A stretch of DNA of 21,980 bases from Candidatus Dormiibacterota bacterium (GTDB lineage: Bacteria > Chloroflexota > Dormibacteria > Dormibacterales > Dormibacteraceae). Shown piece by piece: positions 7,349-15,256 of this stretch; positions within the stretch are counted from its first letter, which is position 1; every line of letters begins with the position of its first letter. The DNA lies in contig PLYD01000122.1 in NCBI GenBank assembly GCA_003151665.1, positions 28,385 through 50,364 of the forward strand. The letters run 5' to 3'. A program made the position numbers and the translations under genes. A model generated the notes under the pieces. It was not told where the DNA came from and did not search any database. It was given only the letters and a program-made list of their open reading frames with translations.

Positions 7349-9402
7349 GAGCCCACCACCAGCGCATCCACCGCCACCGCACCATTTTGGTCGACGATCA
7401 ACGGGTTCACATCCACCGCGGCGATCTCCGGGTGCTCGACCGCGATTCGGCCGAGGGCGACGAGGACGCCTGCGATCGCTTCAAGCGCGGCCGGCGACAG
7501 CGCACGCGAGATGACGGTGGCATCGCCAACCAGGCGCCGCGCCTCTTCGATGGAGATCGGCGCAATGCACGCTCGCACTCCGGGCAGGCGCTCGATCGCC
7601 GTGCCCCCAAGGCCGACGGCCAGCACCGGGCCACAGTCAGGGTCTCGTGTCATCCCGCAGAAGACCTCCAGGTCGCCGCGGAGCTCAGCGGCGACCAGCA
7701 CAGCGCCGCCGAGATGGTCCGCCGCTCGGCTGACGGCGGCTTCGTCGACAAGTCCAAGGATCACGCCGCCCTCCCGGCTCTTGTGCGCGGAACCTTCCCG
7801 CTTCACGACAACTGGAAAGCCCAGGTCGGCCGCCACCCGCGCGGCTTCGCCCGCGTTTCGGGCGCGGCGGCGGGGTCCGACGGCGACACCGTAGCGCTCG
7901 AGGACCAATCCCGAGTTGTATTCGGTCAGCGCTCCCGGCTTCATCAGGTCGCGCAGGTCGATCCATGGCGGGCCACTGGCTGCAAGCGGATGCCTTGGCG
8001 TCCAACCTGCCACCGCCGCGAGCGCCCGCATCGCGTTGCGTGAACCTCGAAGCATCGCCACATCGCGCTCACGCGCGAGCTTCGCCACCGAAGGTGTTGG
8101 GTCGCACGCCTGGACCGAGGCGATCGCCGGGAAGATGCCCGTTCCCTCCACCGCATCGGCAAGGGCACTTGTGATCAGGAGCGCGTTCGCCGCCTCCGGC
8201 TCGCCGAGGAACTGTGACTGGTCGACTTGCGCGACCAGGATGTCGATCTCGCCAGATCTCGCTAGCAGCTGAAGCGTTCCCGGGAAGACCCGGTCCACCT
8301 CATCGATCGCCCACGCGTCGACGGGGTTCTGAGGCGCCAGATAGTTGGGGAAGGCATCTGTCAGCCTGCGGGCGAGGTCCATCGAGAGCGGCTGGAACGG
8401 CAACCCCGCCGACTCCCCATGGTCCGCGAGCAGCGCCCCCTCGCCGCCAGAGTTGGTGACCCCGCCCAGCCGCTTGCCCAACGGCCTGCGGCGGCGCCCA
8501 AGCACCTCGAGCACCTCGACGAATTCTGGGTAGTCCTCCACCTCGATCACGCCGTACCCGCGCAGCAGCGCGCTGAAGGCCTGGTCGGAGCCGACGACAG
8601 CGCCGCTGTGGGCCAGCACCGCGCGTGCGCCACCTGCCGACCTACCCACCTTCAGGCAGACGACTGGCTTGCCCGCGTCGGCGAGGAGCTCCAGGGAGGC
8701 TGCGAACGCCGATGGCCGCCTGACCGATTCGAGGAAGAGCCCTACCGCCCGGGTCCCCTCGTCGGCGGCGAAGAGCCGGCAATAGTCGGCAACGTCGGTC
8801 ACGTGCTCGCCACCCGACGAGATGACGCAGCGAAAGCCGACCCGCGGACCGAGCGCGACAAGCGCTTCGCCAATCGACCCCGATTGGACCACCACCGAAA
8901 CATGGCCCGGCAGAAAGGTGGGCGGCACGGTGCCAATCCAGAACGACGCCGCCTGCGGCACTGCGACACCCATGCAGTTGGGACCGACCACGACCGCGCC
9001 GGACTCGAGTGCGCGCTTGGCGACTCGCGCGGCCACAGCTGCGCCTTCGGCACCCGCCTCGTTGCCGAGACCCGGCACGATGAACGCTCGCACGCCGGCA
9101 GCCAGGGCTTCGTCCAACGCAGCTTCGATCCGCCGGTGACCGACCAGAAGAAAGACGAGCTCCGGGGCCGGTTGAACCTCACGGATGGCGGCGAATGTTT
9201 TGAGACTGCCTACCGCCGTCTCGCGCGGATGCACAGCCGCGACCGGGATTCCCTTGCCGGTGACGTTGTCGATCACTTCGGGCGCACTCCGCTCGGAGAC
9301 GCCGACCAGTGCCGCGGAGCGAGGGAGGACCAGCGGCCTTACGTCGGGGCGCGCCGCCGCGGTGTCGAGCGTCGCGCCGCGTTGATCGCGATCAGGCTGC
9401 AC
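7345..9402 (-). CDS. Second NDP-forming acyl-CoA synthetase, fused alpha-beta
   Basis: About 685 residues with the same domain order as the synthetase at 3250: CoA-binding, two ligase-type Rossmann domains, and a C-terminal ATP-grasp. The phosphohistidine is in LAHSGAV (H265 from the chosen start). GPNCMGVAVP and KREGSAHKSREGGVILG are family landmarks. I chose GTG at 9402 because it overlaps the PotA-like stop as TAGTG; an ATG at 9438 would overlap the upstream gene by 37 bases. The gene sits between the ABC importer and the hydratase/dehydrogenase pair. The imported compound, or a product of it, is therefore probably activated to a CoA thioester here. Overall similarity to the first synthetase looks moderate by eye, so this seems not to be a recent tandem copy. 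Confidence 0.88.
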   Translation of the reverse strand: MQPDRDQRGATLDTAAARPDVRPLVLPRSAALVGVSERSAPEVIDNVTGKGIPVAAVHPRETAVGSLKTFAAIREVQPAPELVFLLVGHRRIEAALDEALAAGVRAFIVPGLGNEAGAEGAAVAARVAKRALESGAVVVGPNCMGVAVPQAASFWIGTVPPTFLPGHVSVVVQSGSIGEALVALGPRVGFRCVISSGGEHVTDVADYCRLFAADEGTRAVGLFLESVRRPSAFAASLELLADAGKPVVCLKVGRSAGGARAVLAHSGAVVGSDQAFSALLRGYGVIEVEDYPEFVEVLEVLGRRRRPLGKRLGGVTNSGGEGALLADHGESAGLPFQPLSMDLARRLTDAFPNYLAPQNPVDAWAIDEVDRVFPGTLQLLARSGEIDILVAQVDQSQFLGEPEAANALLITSALADAVEGTGIFPAIASVQACDPTPSVAKLARERDVAMLRGSRNAMRALAAVAGWTPRHPLAASGPPWIDLRDLMKPGALTEYNSGLVLERYGVAVGPRRRARNAGEAARVAADLGFPVVVKREGSAHKSREGGVILGLVDEAAVSRAADHLGGAVLVAAELRGDLEVFCGMTRDPDCGPVLAVGLGGTAIERLPGVRACIAPISIEEARRLVGDATVISRALSPAALEAIAGVLVALGRIAVEHPEIAAVDVNPLIVDQNGAVAVDALVVGS

Positions 9403-10481
9403 TAGGACCGGAGAACCCGGCCATGCTCGGGCAGCCATCCGACGCTGACCTTGCTGCCGCGGGCGAGGCGGTGGTCGCTGGTCGCTGTGTGAACGTTGTT
9501 CTCGATCGCCACCAGCCGCAAGCCGGGCGCCAGCTCGACCATGTACTGGGTCGCGGTGCCGAGATACACGGTCTCGACGACCGTACCTTCGACGCTGACC
9601 TGGCCGTCCACTTTGGGACCCAGTCGCAGCTTCTCTGGTCGGACACAGACAAAAACTTTCTCGCCCACGGCGATGCCGGCATCGAGAGCAGCGGGAATGA
9701 CTTGCCCTGTTTTCAGGCGAACGCCATGGTCCTGCACCTCGCCTGATAGCAGGTTGGAGATGCCGATGAAGCCTGCCACGAAAGCATTCGCGGGCCGCTC
9801 ATAGATCTCCTCTGGCGATCCGCACTGTTGGAGCAGCCCTTCATTCATTACCGCGATCCGGTCCGACATCGTTAGTGCCTCTTCCTGGTCATGCGTGACA
9901 TATATGAATGTGATCCCGACGGTTCGCTGGATCTCTTTGAGCTCGATCTGCATCTGTTTCCTCAGCTGCAGGTCGAGCGCGCCGAGCGGCTCGTCCAGAA
10001 GAAGCACAGCAGGCAGGTTGACCAGCGCGCGCGCGAGCGCCACCCGCTGTTGCTGTCCACCAGAGAGCTGACGGGGCTTGGCGGTTGCTTTTGGCTTGAG
10101 ACGAACCAGCTCCAGCATCTCGCCGACCCGCTTCCGGATCTCCGCCTCCGGCACTTTGCGCCGCTTCGGACCGAAGGCGACGTTGTCCCACACGCTCAGG
10201 TGTTCGAAAAGGGCGTAGCTCTGGAACACTGTGTTCACATTTCGCCGGTAGGGCGGAGTGTTTTCCACCGATCGGCCCTCGAGAAAGACAGAGCCTTCGT
10301 CAGGTTGTTCGAAGCCCGCGATGATGCGCAGGGTCGTGGTCTTGCCGCATCCCGACGGGCCGAGCATGGAGAAGAACTCGCCGCCTGCCACCTGAAGATT
10401 CAGGTGGTCGACCGCGGTCACCTGGTGGAATCGCTTGACGACTCCGTCGAGGCGAACTGTGACAGCGTGGCTCGAGCTCAT
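9402..10481 (-). CDS. potA: ABC transporter ATP-binding protein, PotA/spermidine-putrescine type
   Basis: A 359-residue ATPase. Walker A is GPSGCGKTT (41-49), the signature is LSGGQQQRVALARAL, and Walker B with D-loop is VLLLDEPLGALD. The switch histidine is in VTHDQEEAL. The roughly 120 C-terminal residues form a TOBE-type domain, as in PotA and other CUT1/polyamine ATPases. The ATG overlaps the PotC-like stop (ATGA). It energises the importer at the inner face of the membrane. The symbol is by family resemblance; the real ligand may be another amine or onium compound. Confidence 0.9.
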   Translation of the reverse strand: MSSSHAVTVRLDGVVKRFHQVTAVDHLNLQVAGGEFFSMLGPSGCGKTTTLRIIAGFEQPDEGSVFLEGRSVENTPPYRRNVNTVFQSYALFEHLSVWDNVAFGPKRRKVPEAEIRKRVGEMLELVRLKPKATAKPRQLSGGQQQRVALARALVNLPAVLLLDEPLGALDLQLRKQMQIELKEIQRTVGITFIYVTHDQEEALTMSDRIAVMNEGLLQQCGSPEEIYERPANAFVAGFIGISNLLSGEVQDHGVRLKTGQVIPAALDAGIAVGEKVFVCVRPEKLRLGPKVDGQVSVEGTVVETVYLGTATQYMVELAPGLRLVAIENNVHTATSDHRLARGSKVSVGWLPEHGRVLRS

Positions 10482-11392
10482 TCGCCCAGGAACGCCAGGC
10501 GGGCGCGCTGCTGCCTGGCGTAGACCGCGAGCGCCAGTAGGACGATGCTGATCGTGACGACCATCATCAGAGTGCCGACCGCGTTGATCTCGGGAGTGAC
10601 CCCGAAATGGATCATGGTGTAGATGCGCACCGGCAACGGAGCTACTCCGGTGCCGCTCGTGAAGTAGCTGGTCACGAAATCGTCGAACGACATCACAAAC
10701 ACGAGCATTGCGGAGGCGATGACCGCCGGCCAGAGCAGCGGCAGGGTGACCAGACGGATGGCTTGCAGGTTCGTCGCGCCCAGGTCGAGTGCGGCCTCCT
10801 CCACCTCGGTATTGAAAGAGACCAGCCGGCCTCGGACGATGATCGTGACGTAGGCGATCGAGAACGTTATGTGCCCGAGGATCACGGTTATCAGAGATAG
10901 GGAAAGGCCCAGCTGATAGAAGATCAACAGGAGGGCGATCGCGGTCACGATCTCCGGGCTCACCAGGTTGAGCAGCATGAGTACGTCAGTGGGCCGGTTC
11001 AAACGGGAACGGGCGCGCACCAGTCCGAACGCGAGGAGGGTGCCCAGCACAGTGGATACCACCATGGTGACAAGAGCAATTTCGACGCTGGCCGAGATCG
11101 AATCCTTCATGGCCGGGTCGTTCAGGAGCTGTTGATACCAGGTGAGGCTGAAGGATCCGAAGATCTGCGTCGAGCGCTTCGAGTTGAACGAGAACAGGAG
11201 GACGACCAGGATTGGCGCGAAGAGATACACGAAGACGAGCGCCGTGAAGATCGTTAGGAACCGCGGTTGGTCGAACGCCCGGCGCGGCCGTGGACGCCGC
11301 CCCGTGACCACAGCCGGTGGTGCGGTCGTGCCGGCCGCCGGCCGCTCGATCACGGCGGCCTCGGCGCGATGAATAGAGGGGTACTCGCTCAC
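10478..11392 (-). CDS. potC: ABC transporter permease, PotC-like
   Basis: A 304-residue membrane protein. The first 40 or so residues form an Arg/Pro-rich cytoplasmic extension not usual in short PotC proteins. Membrane helices follow from FLTIFTALVFVYLFAPILVV onward. The cytoplasmic EAA loop that docks on the ATPase reads EEAALDLGATNLQAIRLVTL. FVMSFDDFVTSYF is a typical PotC segment. It overlaps PotB-like upstream and PotA-like downstream by four bases each, so these subunits are made from one message. With PotB it forms the transmembrane channel. Confidence 0.9.
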   Translation of the reverse strand: MSEYPSIHRAEAAVIERPAAGTTAPPAVVTGRRPRPRRAFDQPRFLTIFTALVFVYLFAPILVVLLFSFNSKRSTQIFGSFSLTWYQQLLNDPAMKDSISASVEIALVTMVVSTVLGTLLAFGLVRARSRLNRPTDVLMLLNLVSPEIVTAIALLLIFYQLGLSLSLITVILGHITFSIAYVTIIVRGRLVSFNTEVEEAALDLGATNLQAIRLVTLPLLWPAVIASAMLVFVMSFDDFVTSYFTSGTGVAPLPVRIYTMIHFGVTPEINAVGTLMMVVTISIVLLALAVYARQQRARLAFLGE

Positions 11393-12240
11393 GACATCAT
11401 GTCCGCCGGCCTTGATGCCGACCGTAGGTAGAAAATCATCAGCACCGAGAGTAGAGCCATAAGCGCGAGGGTGAGAACGGCCCCGGTGGGTGGGTCGCCA
11501 GCACCTGCGAACTGATCCTGTATGACGTTGCCGATCATGAATGTGTTCGCGCCGCCCAGGATCTGCGCCGTCGCGAAGTCGCCCACCGACGGTAGCCCGA
11601 CCAGGACGGCGCCGGCGACGACACCCTGGACGGTGGCGGGCCAGGTGACGTGCAGGAAGGTCCGAAGGGGTGTGCCGTATAGGTCCTTGCCGGCCTCGAT
11701 CAGTGCCGGATTCATTCGGTCCAGTGCCGCATAGATGGGCAGGATCATGAAGGGAAGGTAGTCGTAGACGAGCCCGCCGATCACCGCGAACGGAGTGTTC
11801 AGGAAGATGACCGGCGGGTTTCCGGCGAACCCAAACGCGCTCAGCATCCCGTTGACCACGCCCTCATCGCCGAGGATGACGAACCAGGCGTAGATGCGCA
11901 CGAGGTAGTCGGCGAACCAGGGCAGGATGATCAGGACGACCAGCAATGTGCGGAAGCGCCCGCCGAAGCGCGCGATCATATAAGCGACCGGGTACCCGAT
12001 CACCAAGCAGAGGCCGGTCGTCGCCACGGCGTAGAACGCCGACCGCACCAGGACCGGGAGGTAGATCGGGTCGATGATGTTCAGGTAGTTCTGAGGGTGC
12101 CAGCCGAAGACCACGCGGCCCAGGAAGTCCGTGGTCCCCAGCGACACTGCGACAACCACGCCAAACGGGGCAACGAACAGGAGGACCAGCCACAGACCGC
12201 CAGGCAGGAGAAGAAGGCGCCAAAGCCGGTTGGCGGTCAC
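11389..12240 (-). CDS. potB: ABC transporter permease, PotB-like
   Basis: A 283-residue membrane protein starting at GTG (12240), 36 bases after the stop of the solute-binding protein. It opens with a hydrophobic helix (LLLPGGLWLVLLFVAPFGVV) and has about six membrane segments. The EAA loop reads IEAGKDLYGTPLRTFLHVTW. LPFMILPIYAALDRM is characteristic of PotB. It pairs with the PotC-like subunit to form the pore. Nothing in the sequence fixes the transported ligand. Confidence 0.9.
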   Translation of the reverse strand: MTANRLWRLLLLPGGLWLVLLFVAPFGVVVAVSLGTTDFLGRVVFGWHPQNYLNIIDPIYLPVLVRSAFYAVATTGLCLVIGYPVAYMIARFGGRFRTLLVVLIILPWFADYLVRIYAWFVILGDEGVVNGMLSAFGFAGNPPVIFLNTPFAVIGGLVYDYLPFMILPIYAALDRMNPALIEAGKDLYGTPLRTFLHVTWPATVQGVVAGAVLVGLPSVGDFATAQILGGANTFMIGNVIQDQFAGAGDPPTGAVLTLALMALLSVLMIFYLRSASRPADMMS

Positions 12241-12276
12241 TTCACGCGGCTTCCCGATTGTCTCCCGCCGGTGGCT

Positions 12277-13425
12277 TCAGTACTTGATCTTTCGCCATTC
12301 TTGCTGCCAGAGGTACCTCTTGTCCCCGGTCGGTGCGATCTCGCGGAGGCCGTTGATGGCCTGGTCGAGCGTTATGTTGAGGACAGGGTATTGCTTGCCG
12401 ATCGTGCTCTGGTAGGAGGCGAGGCCAGCAGTCGTCACTTGCGGATAGCCGAAGTAGGCCACGTTGGCAACGGCGTTCTCGGGTGCGAGCATCCAGTCGA
12501 TGAACTTGAGCGCGGTTCCGGGGTGCTTTGCGTTGCTGGGGATCACGAAAGTATCGTTGCCGGTGGGCACGCCTTCCTTGCATGTCTCGAACTGGATGTT
12601 CTGCGGGTCGTTGACCTGCGAGATCACCTGGTAGACGTCGCCCGACCAGGCGTGGTGAATCCAGGCTGTGCCGTTGACCATGTTCGTGATGTCGTCGGTC
12701 TCGAGGCCGCGCAGGGTCGACTTGATCTTCAGCACCTCGTTCACAGCCTGGTCGAGCTGGGCCTTGTTGCCGGAGTTGATGTCGTCGCCCAGGCGGAGCA
12801 AACTCATGCCCAACACTTCCTGGTAGTCGTCGAGCAGGAACATCTTGTCGTGGTGCTGAGGAGCTTGTAGCCAGAAGTCACTCCATGATCCGGTCATGCC
12901 TGAGACCTGATTGCTTCGCCACATGATGCCGGTCGTCCAGATCGCATAAGGCACCGAGAACGTGGCTTTGGAGTCGTACCACGGGTCGTTGAAGTAGGTC
13001 GGGACTTCGCTCCAGTTGGCCAGCTGCGTGTGGTCGATGGGAAGCAGCGCTCCGGCCTTGATCATGTTGTCGACGTAGTCCATCGTGGGAAAAGTCAAGT
13101 CGTACGATCCGGTGCTCAACTTGGTGATCATGTCCGTCATGTTGTCGAAGTACGGAGTACTGACCTTGACGTTGTAGTGCTTCGCGAACTTGTCAATGGT
13201 GGCCGGGTCCATGTACTGAGACCAGTTGAACAAAACGAGGTCGCCGTCGATCTGGGCCGTCGGGTATTTCAACGGGGTCGGGCTGCCGCCTGCGACCGGA
13301 CCAGGTGATGGTGAAGCACCGCAAGCTGCTGCAAGCCATAGCGCGGAGCCACCAAGCCCCAGCGCCGCACCAGCGCGGAGGAAGTCGCGACGGTTGAAGT
13401 CCCTCTTCCAGACGTCCGACGCCAT
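12277..13425 (-). CDS. potD: Extracellular solute-binding protein, PotD/PotF-like, Tat-type lipoprotein
   Basis: A 382-residue substrate-binding protein. The N terminus has a twin-arginine-like motif (NRRDFLRAG), a hydrophobic stretch, and a lipobox ending LAAAC, so export by Tat followed by lipid anchoring is likely. A Gly/Ser/Pro-rich linker leads to the mature domain, which starts LVLFNWSQYMDPATIDKF, the usual first strand of polyamine-type binding proteins. LTFPTMDYVDNMIKAGALLP and AIWTTGIMWRSN continue the family pattern. GGGGAGG stands about nine bases before the ATG. It is the first gene of the minus operon, behind a good promoter at 13486-13514. Polyamines are the default guess, but the neighbours suggest a methylated amine, betaine or similar cation. 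Confidence 0.9.
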   Translation of the reverse strand: MASDVWKRDFNRRDFLRAGAALGLGGSALWLAAACGASPSPGPVAGGSPTPLKYPTAQIDGDLVLFNWSQYMDPATIDKFAKHYNVKVSTPYFDNMTDMITKLSTGSYDLTFPTMDYVDNMIKAGALLPIDHTQLANWSEVPTYFNDPWYDSKATFSVPYAIWTTGIMWRSNQVSGMTGSWSDFWLQAPQHHDKMFLLDDYQEVLGMSLLRLGDDINSGNKAQLDQAVNEVLKIKSTLRGLETDDITNMVNGTAWIHHAWSGDVYQVISQVNDPQNIQFETCKEGVPTGNDTFVIPSNAKHPGTALKFIDWMLAPENAVANVAYFGYPQVTTAGLASYQSTIGKQYPVLNITLDQAINGLREIAPTGDKRYLWQQEWRKIKY

Positions 13426-13485
13426 TTGTTTGCCTCCCCGGGAGATGCCGCCTTTCGAAGGCGACCATAGGCCAGTGTAGGCGCC

Positions 13486-13514
13486 AAGCTAGTCCTACGA
13501 GGAGGCCTTGTCAA
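13486..13514 (-). promoter_or_regulatory. Sigma-70-type promoter of the importer operon
   Basis: On the minus strand a perfect TTGACA (13514-13509) is followed by a 17-base spacer and TAGCTT (13491-13486), a TANNNT-type -10. The predicted start is near 13479, giving a leader of roughly 55 bases before the PotD-like ATG, with a GGGGAGG ribosome site. This is the best promoter by motif in the window. No clear operator repeat is visible around it. Confidence 0.6.
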
Positions 13515-13545
13515 TCAAGCGCACGGCCGGATCGGGACCTTGTTC

Positions 13546-13575
13546 TTGCGGGCCGGCCAGCCACGGGACTAGAGT
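13546..13575 (+). promoter_or_regulatory. Possible promoter of the oxidoreductase-Rieske operon
   Basis: TTGCGG (13546-13551), an 18-base spacer and TAGAGT (13570-13575) could drive the plus-strand operon; the start codon is at 13619. The -35 is weak. The element would be divergent from, and downstream of, the importer promoter in the same 193-base gap, so a shared regulator is possible. No other gene or RNA was seen in this gap (13426-13618). Confidence 0.3.
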
Positions 13576-13618
13576 TTCGAGGGCGCCCCACGGTCAAACG
13601 GTCAGTGATGGAGGTCGA

Positions 13619-15256
13619 ATGGTCAACGCTTACGACGCGATAGTCATCGGCGGGGGCCACAACGGGCTGGTGGCGGGCGCTTATCTGGCCAAGGCGGGGG
13701 CTCGCGCGGTAGTTCTGGAAGCCCGGCACAAGACAGGTGGAGCAGCATCGACGGACGCCCCTTGGCCGGAGGCGCCCGAGTTCAAAGTCACCACGTACTC
13801 CTACGTGATGAGCCTCATGCCCGACACGATCATCCGGGACCTCGACCTCAATCGTCACGGCTACAAGGTCTACCCGATGGGCCCTTATTTCCAGGCCTGG
13901 CCCGACGGGCGCTCGCTGATGCTCTTCGCTGACGACGCCAAGCGCAACTACGACCAGGTTGCGAAGTTCTCCAAGAAGGATGCCGAGGCGATGCCGCGGT
14001 GGGACGCCTGGCTCGGGGACCTCGCGAAGGTCATGGGACCGCTCCTGATGACGGTCCCGCCGAAGCTGGGATCGATGAAGCCTGCAGACCTCATCTCCCA
14101 GGCGCAGCTCGGCTGGAAGCTACGTGGCCTTGGCCCGCGCAAGGTCGGCGACCTGACCCGGCTGATGACCATGAGCATCACGGACCTCCTGGGCGACTGG
14201 TTCGAGTCGGAGGAGGTCAAGGCCAGCCTCGCCGTCAACGGCATCATCGGCACGTGGGCAGGGCCGGACGGACCGGGTACCGCATATGTGATGGCGCACC
14301 ACTCTATCGGCGACGTCGGTGACGGTCACCTGGGCAACTGGGGTTTCGCCGAAGGTGGCATGGGCGCGGTCGCAGACGCCTGCCGGCGATCAGCTGAGGA
14401 GCTCGGAGCCACAGTCCGGACCAACGCGAGGGTGCAGCAGGTGCTCATCCGGAACGGGGAGGCCGAGGGCGTGGTCCTGGACAACGGCGAGGAGCTCAGG
14501 GCTCCCGTCGTGGTGACGGCGTGCCATCCCAAGATCACGTTCCTGAAACAGATCGACCGCAAGGAGCTGCCCCCCGAGTTCGTCCGTGACATCGAGAACT
14601 GGAAGTGCCGGAGCGGCGTGGTCAAGATCAACCTTGCTCTGGCAGAGCTACCCAAGTTCAAGGCTGGACCTGACGATGGCGGTGACGAGCACCTCACCGG
14701 CTCGGTTGAGCTGTGTCTCTCAACGGATTATGCCGAGACCGCGTTCCAGGAGGCGCGGTCCGGGATCCCTGCCACCCGACCCTTCGTCGACGGGGTGATT
14801 CCAACGCTCTTTGACAAGACGCTCGCCCCTGAAGGCAAGCACATATTTTCGATGTTCACCCAATATGTGCCCCACGAGTGGAGCGAAGCTCCGTACCGCG
14901 AGGAGCTGGAAGCGTATGCCGACCGCGTTATCGACTGCTACACCGAGCTGGCACCCAACCTCAAGGGTTCGATCCTCCACCGGCAGGTGATCGGGCCTTA
15001 CGACATGGAGCAGGAGCTCGGGCTGATCGGTGGCAACATCTTCCATGGCGAGCTGTCCGTCGACCAGCTGTTTCACATGCGGCCGGCCCCCGGATACGCT
15101 GACTTCCGGACGCCGATTCACGGGCTCTACCAGGCGAGCTCGGCGTGCCATGCGGGCGGCGGCGTCTGCGGCGTGCCCGCGTACCTGGCTGTGAAGCAGA
15201 TACTCAGCGACAGGAAGTTGAAGCGGAACGGCGCGAAGGCCAAGGTGGCGAGCTGA
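13619..15256 (+). CDS. NAD(P)/FAD-dependent oxidoreductase, phytoene-desaturase-like (COG1233 type)
   Basis: A 545-residue flavoprotein. The N-terminal fingerprint is IGGGHNGLVAGAYLAKAG (G11, G13, G16), with the strand-2 end VVLEARHKTGGAAST that marks the COG1233/CrtI-like group. The C terminus, GLYQASSACHAGGGVCGVPA, is the conserved FAD-binding tail. I chose ATG at 13619, preceded closely by GGAGGT (13610-13615); an earlier in-frame start would add residues that do not fit the fold. This family desaturates or oxidises many substrates, and no carotenoid genes are near, so carotenoid synthesis is unlikely. The stop overlaps the Rieske gene start (TGATG). Coupling to a Rieske oxygenase and C1-transfer proteins suggests a catabolic oxidase or dehydrogenase of unknown substrate. 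Confidence 0.85.
   Translation: MVNAYDAIVIGGGHNGLVAGAYLAKAGARAVVLEARHKTGGAASTDAPWPEAPEFKVTTYSYVMSLMPDTIIRDLDLNRHGYKVYPMGPYFQAWPDGRSLMLFADDAKRNYDQVAKFSKKDAEAMPRWDAWLGDLAKVMGPLLMTVPPKLGSMKPADLISQAQLGWKLRGLGPRKVGDLTRLMTMSITDLLGDWFESEEVKASLAVNGIIGTWAGPDGPGTAYVMAHHSIGDVGDGHLGNWGFAEGGMGAVADACRRSAEELGATVRTNARVQQVLIRNGEAEGVVLDNGEELRAPVVVTACHPKITFLKQIDRKELPPEFVRDIENWKCRSGVVKINLALAELPKFKAGPDDGGDEHLTGSVELCLSTDYAETAFQEARSGIPATRPFVDGVIPTLFDKTLAPEGKHIFSMFTQYVPHEWSEAPYREELEAYADRVIDCYTELAPNLKGSILHRQVIGPYDMEQELGLIGGNIFHGELSVDQLFHMRPAPGYADFRTPIHGLYQASSACHAGGGVCGVPAYLAVKQILSDRKLKRNGAKAKVAS

Noticed and set aside
12097..12870. Open frame on the plus strand across the PotB and PotD genes
   Set aside because: It lies opposite clear transporter genes with intact motifs, and its translation has no family features.
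13426..13618. Operator or riboswitch in the divergent gap
   Set aside because: Apart from promoter-like elements I found no convincing inverted repeat or conserved riboswitch core.
13619..15256. Carotenoid desaturase function for the COG1233-type oxidoreductase
   Set aside because: No phytoene synthase or other carotenoid gene is near, and the gene is fused by overlap to a Rieske oxygenase operon.
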